Shown here piece by piece: positions 1 through 7,269 of a stretch of DNA of 12,382 bases. The DNA is from Clostridium sp. CAG:568 (GTDB taxonomy: Bacteria; Bacillota_I; Bacilli_A; RFN20; CAG-288). The DNA is taken from the NCBI GenBank assembly GCA_000434395.1, contig FR878801.1, positions 48,890 through 61,271 of the forward strand, in the 5' to 3' direction. The translations under genes and the position numbers were made by a program. Every line of letters starts with the position of its first letter. Position 1 is the first letter of the stretch. The notes under the pieces were generated by a model. The model had not been told where the DNA came from. It made no database searches and worked only from the letters and a program-made list of their open reading frames with translations.

Positions 1-1
1 G

Positions 2-1963
2 AAGAGCGGGTCTGGAAAGACCACGCTCTTGAACATATTGGGCGGATTGGATTTCCAGACAAGCGGCGACGTAATTGTCGATGGTGAAAAGCTTGAGAAG
101 AAGGATTTGGATTCATATAGGAACTATTATTCATCTTTTGTTTTTCAAGATTTGAATCTGATAGAAGAGCTCACCGTATTGGAAAATCTGGAGGTCAGTT
201 TCGACTTAACCAGAAGGAAGTATGACAAGAATTTAATAATAGAGACGCTGAAGAAGGTCAATCTTCCTGACACGGAGATATCAATGGATGACTTCCTGTC
301 CAGACACCCTAAGGAATTATCCGGCGGTCAAAAGCAAAGGGTATCCATCGCCAGAGCGCTTTTAAAGAATCCTTCAGTATTGATTTTGGATGAGCCTACC
401 GCCGCCTTGGATGAGGAGAACTCAAAGCATATAGGTGAGATGCTTAAGGACATATCAAAGGACTGCCTGGTGATAGTCTCTTCGCACAATCTTGATGTGC
501 TGTTTTCCTTAGCAGACAGGATCATAGAGATTGAGGATGGGGATGTCATATCGGATAAAACAATAAATAAGATTGAAGAAAACAATGAGAAGCAATTCGA
601 TAGCAAGAAAAAAGGACGTCTTGGCTTTTCAAACACCATGAAGCTGGTGTTCAGGTCCTTGTGGAAAAAGAAGGTTAGGCTGTTTGTATCTTTGGTACTG
701 CAGATTGTCACCTTGTTTCTTTTCTCCATTTACTATCAATGCATGACGCCGGTCAACGAGGGACTGCTCAGGGCATTGTATTCCAGCGGAACTAAGACTG
801 CTTTCTTGACTACGGATACAGGAGTGTATTCTCCTGAGGCTTCAAAGCTATATCTCAACGACGTGTTTAGAAGGCACAATGTTAGGAAATGGGATATTTG
901 TGATTGTGGTTTCACTAATTTCGGAAATTTCGTGAAGGATACAGAAGTGGATTCTTGTTTTTTTTATATATCAAAAAAAGGAAAAGCAATTAAGATAGAT
1001 GATAATTTCCCTTACTTAGAGAAATTCAAGGAATTAAAAGCTGAAACTCAGTGTAGTTATCCTAAGAATGCTGATGAGATTGCTATATCTGATATAAGCG
1101 CTGAGATCTTATTTCATAGTACTGAGTATAGACTAGATTCGTACGATGATTTCCATAGGAATGATTTAAAGTCAGTCGATGATTTGATTGGAAAAGAATA
1201 TCAAGGAAAGAAGATTGTCGGAATTTTCTCTGCAACCAATCATGAACTGGATGGATTTTTAAAGAATCACTCTCTTCTTAAGGTGGATGGTCAAGATCAA
1301 AATCTTAGTGAAAGGGATAAATCTTTTTTGAATGGAGAGTTTCTATCTGGTTACGTATATGTCTCAAAAGATTGTGAAGAAGAAAAAACAAATGTTGTGA
1401 ATGGATTTGTTAGTTTTTTATATGAAATCAAAGGTAACATTAAGGAAGATATGGATTTCTTAAACGATATTGATAAGGAGAGTTTAGCTGATGCTCCTGA
1501 TACTCGAATATCTACATCTATGTCTTATAAACTTGAATATAAAAAGAATTATATTATGTTTTCCGCTATTCCTTCTTTGATAGAAAAATTAATTTATTTA
1601 GCTTTATTTATTATCAGTATTTTTATAAGTTGGTCATTGCTTTATTCAGCTATAAAAGATTTAGATCATAATCTAGGAATACTAAAGTCTTTGGGATGCT
1701 CTAAATGCGGGCTTTTGACTATTGCATTGTTATTAAGTTTTGGAATCAGTATCTTTGAGTTTTTATTAGTCTTATTTGGAATAGGAATAATAGATTCTTG
1801 TCTCGATGGACTTTATTTTTATGTTCCTTTGCTTTTAATTAAAATCGATTATATTTTGCTCTTGTTGTTATTTGTGATTGTGGTTGGATTAATTCCCTCA
1901 ATTAGTGCAATAATAAAGTCTATTATTAAAAAGCCAATCAAAGTTATAAATAGCGAAGACTAA
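2..1963 (+). CDS. MacB-like ABC exporter, ATPase fused to FtsX-type permease (5' end missing)
   Basis: The reading frame is open through the left edge: codons at 2-28 encode KSGSGKTTL, the Walker A motif, so the TTG at 29 is not a start. About 35-40 N-terminal residues are probably missing; 653 residues are visible. The ATPase domain shows the Q-loop Gln (146-148), LSGGQ signature (317-331), Walker B LILDEP with catalytic Glu at 392-394, and H-loop His (485-487). A permease follows: TM1 at about 674-742, an extracytoplasmic region of about 280 residues, then three TM segments at about 1588-1653, 1705-1795 and 1850-1915. ATPase, TM1, large outer domain and three TMs is the MacB/FtsX-type layout. 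Known members of this superfamily couple cytoplasmic ATP hydrolysis to movement of an outer domain, in export of peptides, toxins or lipoproteins or in signalling; the substrate here is unknown. It ends with tandem stops TAA TAA. Codon use and GC change sharply near 840-960. It is probably transcribed separately from the downstream operon. Confidence 0.9.
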   Translation, partial: KSGSGKTTLLNILGGLDFQTSGDVIVDGEKLEKKDLDSYRNYYSSFVFQDLNLIEELTVLENLEVSFDLTRRKYDKNLIIETLKKVNLPDTEISMDDFLSRHPKELSGGQKQRVSIARALLKNPSVLILDEPTAALDEENSKHIGEMLKDISKDCLVIVSSHNLDVLFSLADRIIEIEDGDVISDKTINKIEENNEKQFDSKKKGRLGFSNTMKLVFRSLWKKKVRLFVSLVLQIVTLFLFSIYYQCMTPVNEGLLRALYSSGTKTAFLTTDTGVYSPEASKLYLNDVFRRHNVRKWDICDCGFTNFGNFVKDTEVDSCFFYISKKGKAIKIDDNFPYLEKFKELKAETQCSYPKNADEIAISDISAEILFHSTEYRLDSYDDFHRNDLKSVDDLIGKEYQGKKIVGIFSATNHELDGFLKNHSLLKVDGQDQNLSERDKSFLNGEFLSGYVYVSKDCEEEKTNVVNGFVSFLYEIKGNIKEDMDFLNDIDKESLADAPDTRISTSMSYKLEYKKNYIMFSAIPSLIEKLIYLALFIISIFISWSLLYSAIKDLDHNLGILKSLGCSKCGLLTIALLLSFGISIFEFLLVLFGIGIIDSCLDGLYFYVPLLLIKIDYILLLLLFVIVVGLIPSISAIIKSIIKKPIKVINSED

Positions 1964-1999
1964 TAATATTTATTGCTAAAAAATTAATGCTATATTAAG

Positions 2000-2026
2000 T
2001 AATAATTTGAATTTTTTCAATTATTA
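2000..2026 (+). terminator. Weak AT-rich hairpin after the exporter gene, possible terminator
   Basis: TAATAATTTGAA (2000-2011) can pair with TTCAATTATTA (2016-2026) with one bulged T and a TTTT loop. The stem is almost entirely A-T and is followed by only short T runs, so it is a poor intrinsic terminator. It may limit read-through from the exporter gene into the operon, or be a chance palindrome in AT-rich DNA. Confidence 0.25.
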
Positions 2027-2098
2027 GTTAACCTCTCTACATATTTAAGATTAATTAAAGTAAAAACCTAAATAAATAAGAATATAATTATCTTTGAG

Positions 2099-2107
2099 TG
2101 ATATAAT
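2099..2107 (+). promoter_or_regulatory. Probable extended -10 promoter of the lipoprotein operon
   Basis: TGATATAAT matches the extended -10 consensus TGnTATAAT exactly. A start near 2113-2115 would give a leader of about 30 bases that contains the ribosome site AGGAGA at 2126-2131. No convincing TTGACA-like -35 is present at the expected distance, which is typical of extended -10 promoters. A second TATAAT at 2083-2088 could be an alternative -10, also without a clear -35. Both TATAATs sit in identical 10-base repeats, so binding of a regulator is possible. Confidence 0.55.
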
Positions 2108-2142
2108 TATGCGGTTTTCAGCAATAGGAGATTTGAAACGAT

Positions 2143-3879
2143 ATGTTCATTAAGAAAAAAGCTTTAATTACCACTGTTTCATTGCTTTCTTTGTTATTGA
2201 CTAGTTGTGGTCAGAGAGCAAATAGTGGAAATGGTAGCAACACTGGTGATATTCAAGTCGATACAGATGCCAGTGGATTAGCTACGGTTAGAATTTATAA
2301 GAATAACGATTATTCTTCCAATGGTAGATTTGTTCCAGCTGATAAGGTGGATCTTGAATTAAATTATAACGATTTGTCTGGAACTCTTTCTAACAACAAG
2401 TCAGTCATGCCTTCTTTAGGCGATGCTAATCTTTTAGTAATTCCTGTTCATCTCCCTGGTGGAAATGAATACAAGACTGATAAAGTTAAATCTGATATCG
2501 AGAAGGTTTTCTTCGGAGACAAAGATGACTCTTCTTTAGGATTTAAATCGGTCAAGCAATACTATAGTGAAGCAAGTTATGGAAAGTTTAATTTGAATGG
2601 AACAGTCACTGATTGGTTCGATGCCACTACATTAGTCTCTGATGTCAAAGACATAACTTCAGGAACTGAAGGAACGATCGTGAATAAAATATTGAGAGGT
2701 GCAGTGGATTGGGCTGGCTCTTCTCAAGGAATAAATTTAAAAGATTTTGATAATAATGAAGATGGAAACATCGACGGTGTTTATTTAGTCTACGATCATT
2801 TGGATTGGACGACAGAAAACTACATTCAACACGAATCTAATCCTCAGTTTGATTCTTCCACTTTGAATCAAGCTTTTTGGAATTTCACTTATTGGGATTT
2901 CTATTCTGAATCTAAAAATGATAAGCCCGCAACTTCCGGCTTTTCATGGTCTAGTTTCGATATGATGTACACATCATATTGCGAAAGAAATAAAAATGAT
3001 ACTCCGGATTTATCTGACTTATCTAAAATCAAATTAGATTCTCATACATTCATTCATGAGTTTGGTCACCTATTAGGATTGGAGGACTATTATTCTTCAT
3101 CTGATTCTAGCTATCATCCAGCTGGCGAATCTACTATGATGGATCAAAACATCGGAGATTTGGATTCTTATTCTAAGATGTTGTTGGGATGGGTCACTCC
3201 TTATGTCGTGTATGGAACTAGTGAAATCACTATTACAAATGTTTCTAAAAACAGTGGAAATTCAGTAATAGTCATTCCTTCAAACTATGCTGAAATCTCT
3301 CAAAGTGTCGAAGATGCAATCAAAGGGAATAGAATTGATAAATTTAGATATACATTCAATCCTTTCAGTGAATATTTAATGATTGACTTGTATACACCTG
3401 ATGGAAACAATGAACAGGATACTTATGGACCTTACGTTTTTGATAGATCTGCCATGGCAAATAAAGTTGGTGTAAGAATCTATCACATCGATTCTAGAAT
3501 CTTTAAATGTAAAGTTGTCGATTATATGGGTGGACAAAAGCTTGCCTACGTAGACGGATATGTTTGGGATGGTCAGATGCTCCAAGATGATGAAGCTATA
3601 TTGATGCCTATATCCAACAATATGAGTGAATCTAAAAATTTCCAATTACCCCAAAGTTTTGATTACTTCGACCAAATCAGATTGCTTGAATCCAGTGGAA
3701 TCAATACTTTTGATAAGAATGGAATGATGACTAATCAAACATTGTATTATTCTGAAAGCAAGCCTTTTGACATCATGTCTTATGGATATCAGTTCTTCAA
3801 TGGACGTTATACATATGATGATGGAAACGAGCTTCCTTTTAAAGTAAAGGTTCTCAATGTAGAAGATAAAGGAGAGTAA
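2143..3879 (+). CDS. Lipid-anchored M6-like (immune inhibitor A-type) zinc metalloprotease, copy 1
   Basis: Predicted secreted lipoprotein of 578 residues. The signal peptide has a KKK n-region, a Leu-rich core and lipobox LTSC with acylated Cys22. The catalytic motif HEFGHLLGLED runs from His305 to Asp315 and fits the M6 pattern HExxHxxGxxD: His305, His309 and Asp315 are candidate zinc ligands and Glu306 the catalytic base. Met332-Met333-Asp334, in the position of the family's Met-containing turn, is followed by NIGDLDSYSKMLLGW. A calcium-loop-like DNNEDGNID lies at 203-211, and GVRIYHID (His448, Asp450) matches the segment often written GLLxWHxD in M6 enzymes. There is no obvious C-terminal binding domain and only a short region before the protease core. 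The ATG is preceded by AGGAGA with an 11-base spacer. It is the first gene of the operon and a clear paralogue of the next gene. The metalloprotease call is strong; the substrate cannot be read from the sequence. Confidence 0.9.
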   Translation: MFIKKKALITTVSLLSLLLTSCGQRANSGNGSNTGDIQVDTDASGLATVRIYKNNDYSSNGRFVPADKVDLELNYNDLSGTLSNNKSVMPSLGDANLLVIPVHLPGGNEYKTDKVKSDIEKVFFGDKDDSSLGFKSVKQYYSEASYGKFNLNGTVTDWFDATTLVSDVKDITSGTEGTIVNKILRGAVDWAGSSQGINLKDFDNNEDGNIDGVYLVYDHLDWTTENYIQHESNPQFDSSTLNQAFWNFTYWDFYSESKNDKPATSGFSWSSFDMMYTSYCERNKNDTPDLSDLSKIKLDSHTFIHEFGHLLGLEDYYSSSDSSYHPAGESTMMDQNIGDLDSYSKMLLGWVTPYVVYGTSEITITNVSKNSGNSVIVIPSNYAEISQSVEDAIKGNRIDKFRYTFNPFSEYLMIDLYTPDGNNEQDTYGPYVFDRSAMANKVGVRIYHIDSRIFKCKVVDYMGGQKLAYVDGYVWDGQMLQDDEAILMPISNNMSESKNFQLPQSFDYFDQIRLLESSGINTFDKNGMMTNQTLYYSESKPFDIMSYGYQFFNGRYTYDDGNELPFKVKVLNVEDKGE

Positions 3880-3881
3880 AA

Positions 3882-5489
3882 ATGAAGAAAAATTTATTTG
3901 GACTTATCGGATTGTCGATGACTATGTTCTTAGTTGGATGCAATCCATCTAATAATACTAGTCAAACTCCTGACGATAGTATATATAAGCACTCGGTCAG
4001 TGTTGAAGTGAGTGGGGCTACTGGTGGAAAGGTAGTGAATCCTGAAAATGTCACCTTGACTGAAAACTTTGATTCATTGACTGATAAGAAGTTCTACAAC
4101 ACTAGAGTTCTCCCTTCTACTGGTGATGTGAACATCCTTGTAGTTCCTTTGATTGTGCCCGGATATGAAACAATCGATATCGATGGTGATGGAATCGATG
4201 ATAGCGAAAGAGTCAAGTCTGATTTAGACAAAGCTTTCTTCTCTTCTGGAAGAGATGATGTCTATTGCTCGGTTAAAGATTATTACTATCAATCCAGTTA
4301 TGGAAAATTGAATCTTAGTGGTGAAGTCACAGATTATTGTGAAATCAATGATGACTTGGGATATAGTTACACCAATGCGGCTAACATCACTTTGTCCGAT
4401 ACTTACGATATCGTAAACAAGGTCTGCGATTGGTTGTCTGACACCAAGGGATTTGATTTGACTAAGTACGACAATAACAAAGATGGATACATCGATGGAA
4501 TATGGTGTATATATTCTTGCCCTAATTATTCTAATGGTGGACCTAAAGGAGACGATAATAACTTTTGGGCTTATACATCATGGGGAAATCAAACCCCTAC
4601 AAAGGATAGAAAACCCGATGTTTCAAAGCCAATCTATAACTTGTTCGGTTGGGCCAGTTACGACTTCATGTATGAAGGATACGGCATTAGCAAAATCGAC
4701 ACACACACTTATATTCATGAGACAGGTCACTTCTTGGGATTGAACGATTATTATTCTGATGTTTCTAGCTATAACCCTATTGGAAAAGTCGATATGATGG
4801 ATTCAAATATCATCGATCAAAACATGTATTCCAAGATGCTATTGGGTTGGACCAAACCTTATTTGGTGACCGGAAATGGAACTATTGATTTGAAGAGCAT
4901 GCAAAACGAAAATGCTTTGATAGTTATTCCTGGCGATTCCTATGTCATCAATGACAAGAATGAATTCGATCCTTTCAGTGAATACATTTTAATCGAGTTA
5001 TACACAAATGAAGGATTGAACTATGATGATTCTAGAAGAAGTGTTTCTGATAGACCTTTAGCTATGAACGATAAGGGTGTGAGAATCTATCATATCGACA
5101 ATAGAAAATTTGTGGTCGATGTGAAATCAAAGAAAGATGATGGAACTTATACTTCTAAAGAATATAAGACCGGTGATACCATCAATTCTCAACATAAGAT
5201 TATTCTTCCTATGTCTAACGATAGAGGATCGAGCAGATACAACTATGGATTTGGAGTTGATTCTAATGATAATCTCTTCGATGAAGTTAGAGTTATAGAA
5301 GCCAACAATGTCGATTCGTTTAGCAATGGTGGATATCAAACTTCCAAGACTTTGTTCAAGGAAGGATCTTCATTCGATATTGGAACATATAGCAAGTTCT
5401 TCATCAACAAGTCATCTGATAAGACTAAAGGTTTGTTAGATACAGGAGATTCTTTCTCCAAGACTATTTCAATAGGAGAGATTAAGTAA
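3882..5489 (+). CDS. Lipid-anchored M6-like zinc metalloprotease, copy 2 (tandem paralogue)
   Basis: Predicted lipoprotein of 535 residues with lipobox LVGC and acylated Cys20. The zinc site HETGHFLGLND spans His279 to Asp289 (ligands His279, His283, Asp289; catalytic Glu280). Met305-Met306-Asp307 and YSKMLLGW follow as in copy 1. It also has the calcium-loop-like DNNKDGYID (197-205), the GVRIYHID block (His404, Asp406), and the shared opening LPSTGDVNILVVP followed by SVKDYYYQSSYGKLNLSG. Both copies align along their length with all active-site residues kept, so both are probably active enzymes; differences between the conserved blocks suggest different substrate preference (inference). The start lies two bases after the previous stop, and its ribosome site AAAGGAGAG (3868-3876) is inside the end of the upstream gene, so translation is probably coupled. 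The product would be displayed on the outer face of the membrane. Confidence 0.9.
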   Translation: MKKNLFGLIGLSMTMFLVGCNPSNNTSQTPDDSIYKHSVSVEVSGATGGKVVNPENVTLTENFDSLTDKKFYNTRVLPSTGDVNILVVPLIVPGYETIDIDGDGIDDSERVKSDLDKAFFSSGRDDVYCSVKDYYYQSSYGKLNLSGEVTDYCEINDDLGYSYTNAANITLSDTYDIVNKVCDWLSDTKGFDLTKYDNNKDGYIDGIWCIYSCPNYSNGGPKGDDNNFWAYTSWGNQTPTKDRKPDVSKPIYNLFGWASYDFMYEGYGISKIDTHTYIHETGHFLGLNDYYSDVSSYNPIGKVDMMDSNIIDQNMYSKMLLGWTKPYLVTGNGTIDLKSMQNENALIVIPGDSYVINDKNEFDPFSEYILIELYTNEGLNYDDSRRSVSDRPLAMNDKGVRIYHIDNRKFVVDVKSKKDDGTYTSKEYKTGDTINSQHKIILPMSNDRGSSRYNYGFGVDSNDNLFDEVRVIEANNVDSFSNGGYQTSKTLFKEGSSFDIGTYSKFFINKSSDKTKGLLDTGDSFSKTISIGEIK

Positions 5490-5490
5490 T

Positions 5491-7269
5491 ATGAAAAGAA
5501 ATAAAATAATCATCTCTTTAGCATTGCTTTCCTTGTTAAGCTTGACAAGCTGTGGCAATAGCACTTCTATAACCACTCCTTCTGACAAAACGGATAAAAA
5601 GCCTATTGACTACAATTCCGGCAAGGGATTAGAAGGAAATCAAGATGCCGATGACGTCATCGATGATAGCGATAGTGTATTGAACGGCTTCTTGAGCGGT
5701 GTCTCGGGTGTGAGTCGCTACTCTTATGAAGTCACCAGCACGGTTCAAAATAATGAAGGTCATTTCACAGATTACTTTGATTCTAAATGCTGGTACAACT
5801 TAGATCACGAAGATGATTCGGCTAGTTTTGGATTGGCCTTGGATGAAAACAATAAATTATTCAAATACTATTTGAATGATGACTATGATCCCACCCCTTC
5901 GCTTTATCAGTATACTAAATATACGACCGATGGAGTGACTATCGATGACACGCTGTACGGACCTTTGAACCTAGCTACTGTCGGCATGCTCTCAACTTTG
6001 GACGGAATCACTCCTAGCACTGCTGAAGTGTCTATCGGAACTAAAGTATCGACTAACAAATATATGTTGACTTCATCCGATGTCCTTTCGGTCTTTCAAT
6101 ATATGACCACGTATGGATCATCCATATCTAGCTATATAACTACCTGTTATATCAATATCCTCGATATGGATAGTCTCGAATTTGAGTGTCAAATCGATTT
6201 AGGAAGTTATGGATCGATAACTGGTCATTTCACTGATTTGACTGATAAGTCTTCGATTTTGGATAAGACAAAATTAAAGTTGGCTTCAAAGACTTTAAAA
6301 GGTGTTGAGAAATATGATGATGTCACTAAATTCATGGATGTTTTGAATCAAAATAATTTCACCATCAAAGGTTATAACATACATCTATCTAATGGAAATG
6401 AATTGAAAGCTGATCCTTACACTGTTTACTGTACTAATAACTATTTCTATTTTGACTTCAAAAATTCTTCATATCATGACTTTGGATATGTTTTAGTTAA
6501 GAAAGGAACAGAAGTTACTTATTATTCTAAGAAAGCCGATTACGACTATACAAAAAATCCAAGCGATGAATACGATAAGACAAAGTTAGTACCTACTACT
6601 AAAACTTTGAATTATGATGCTTGTTATGGATTCACCACTGACAATAATGGAAATTTATTCTTCGATTATTTCCACGGACCTGTCGAGACAGAGACTACAA
6701 AGTACAATGAAGAGTATGAATACTTGAAGGATATTCCTGAAAGTGAGCGTAAAGAGAATGTTCTTTACATCGTTAAGGAAGAAGGAACTAATATCAAAGT
6801 TGTATACGAATGGAAGAAGAGCGGAAACAAAGAGACATATTCCTGGGCTAGATATTCTGGATGGTATAACGATGTTGGTGCATTCTATGTCAACGATATT
6901 CAAGCTACTTTCTACCCTTATAACATGGGAATTACTCAATATGCCGAAGCTTATTTGGAGCAAAGCCTTACTGACAGTAACTATTATCATTCCAATAATA
7001 GTGAATTGATGTCTGGTTGGGCTAATGGATTGTTCGGTTGGGGTTGGCAATCTAGTACCAATTGGATGAGCAGTGTCAAGGATTCCTATATTAAATTGAC
7101 TAAGGATAACGATGGAAACATCACTAGCGGTGAAGTTGGATTGAAGATGCAAGCAAATTATCAAGGAACATATGGACTTCACTCGGTCTATTACACCTAT
7201 AGCAATTTCGGTTCTACTTCTCATACTGTCACTGAGACATTCTTGACTGGATTGGGGGTGAGTTTCTAA
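5491..7269 (+). CDS. Lipoprotein with two copies of an unrecognised repeat module
   Basis: Not a family I recognise. The 592-residue product has a lipoprotein signal with lipobox LTSC (Cys21) and a polar linker to about residue 60. Two related modules follow. The first begins near residue 62 (RYSY at 76-79) and ends at the motif DLTDKS (249-254). The second begins near 278 (NNFTI at 288-292) and ends at NFGSTS (572-577). The second is about 110 residues longer and includes a Trp-rich segment with Trp441, 452, 458, 510, 517, 519 and 525. No catalytic motif or TM segment is seen beyond the signal peptide; alternating hydrophobic and polar residues suggest beta structure. The ATG follows AGGAGAG (5474-5480) in the end of the protease gene, one base after its stop. 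Its position after two surface proteases suggests a surface role such as substrate binding (inference). GC is higher in the first module. Confidence 0.85.
   Translation: MKRNKIIISLALLSLLSLTSCGNSTSITTPSDKTDKKPIDYNSGKGLEGNQDADDVIDDSDSVLNGFLSGVSGVSRYSYEVTSTVQNNEGHFTDYFDSKCWYNLDHEDDSASFGLALDENNKLFKYYLNDDYDPTPSLYQYTKYTTDGVTIDDTLYGPLNLATVGMLSTLDGITPSTAEVSIGTKVSTNKYMLTSSDVLSVFQYMTTYGSSISSYITTCYINILDMDSLEFECQIDLGSYGSITGHFTDLTDKSSILDKTKLKLASKTLKGVEKYDDVTKFMDVLNQNNFTIKGYNIHLSNGNELKADPYTVYCTNNYFYFDFKNSSYHDFGYVLVKKGTEVTYYSKKADYDYTKNPSDEYDKTKLVPTTKTLNYDACYGFTTDNNGNLFFDYFHGPVETETTKYNEEYEYLKDIPESERKENVLYIVKEEGTNIKVVYEWKKSGNKETYSWARYSGWYNDVGAFYVNDIQATFYPYNMGITQYAEAYLEQSLTDSNYYHSNNSELMSGWANGLFGWGWQSSTNWMSSVKDSYIKLTKDNDGNITSGEVGLKMQANYQGTYGLHSVYYTYSNFGSTSHTVTETFLTGLGVSF
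5674..6276 (+). repeat. Repeat module copy A (first module of the 5491-7269 lipoprotein)
   Basis: Residues about 62-262. It shows the opening RYSY, a middle LFKYYLNDD strand region, then DSLEFECQIDLGSYGSITGH and the closing DLTDKS. The opening-to-closing distance is about 173 residues, close to the 167 and 170 of copies C and D. This is the least regular copy at its closing motif. The DNA is GC-richer than that of copy B. Confidence 0.5.
6322..7266 (+). repeat. Repeat module copy B, with a Trp-rich insertion
   Basis: Residues about 278-592. It opens with MDVLNQNNFTI and closes with YSNFGSTSHTVTETFL. The opening-to-closing distance is about 283 residues, some 110 more than in the other short copies; the extra length falls around the Trp-rich segment at 441-525. 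Confidence 0.5.
7254..7262 (+). promoter_or_regulatory. Ribosome binding site GGGGGTGAG embedded in the end of the upstream gene
   Basis: GGGGGTGAG lies six bases before the ATG at 7269 and codes for the last residues of the upstream lipoprotein. Stop and start overlap in TAATG. The arrangement fixes the start of the next gene and implies translational coupling of the two related lipoproteins. Confidence 0.8.

Larger units (their letters stand above)
1964..2142. other. AT-rich intergenic region between exporter gene and lipoprotein operon
   Basis: This is the only sizeable non-coding gap in the window, 179 bases and very AT-rich. It contains a second in-frame stop for the exporter gene, an imperfect hairpin (2000-2026), a duplicated 10-mer ATATAATTAT (2082-2091 and 2101-2110), a probable extended -10 promoter and the ribosome site of the first lipoprotein gene. 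I see no small gene and no structured RNA in it. Confidence 0.8.

Noticed and set aside
29..31. TTG as start codon of the exporter gene
   Set aside because: The same frame is open to the left edge and encodes the Walker A lysine and threonines at 17-25, which an ATPase needs; the gene simply begins outside the window.
328..729. 133-codon minus-strand open frame over the ABC ATPase
   Set aside because: It is antisense to conserved ATPase motifs; its hydrophobic stretches come from reverse-complementing the real gene.
1964..2142. AT-rich gap as a replication origin, attachment site or small RNA gene
   Set aside because: No DnaA-box cluster, no integrase or tRNA nearby, and no convincing structure. 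Promoter plus leader explains it better.
6655..7224. 189-codon open frame on the minus strand
   Set aside because: It lies wholly within a well-supported lipoprotein gene, its product shows no recognisable domain, and no ribosome site or promoter was seen for it. It is a shadow of the opposite strand's codon bias.
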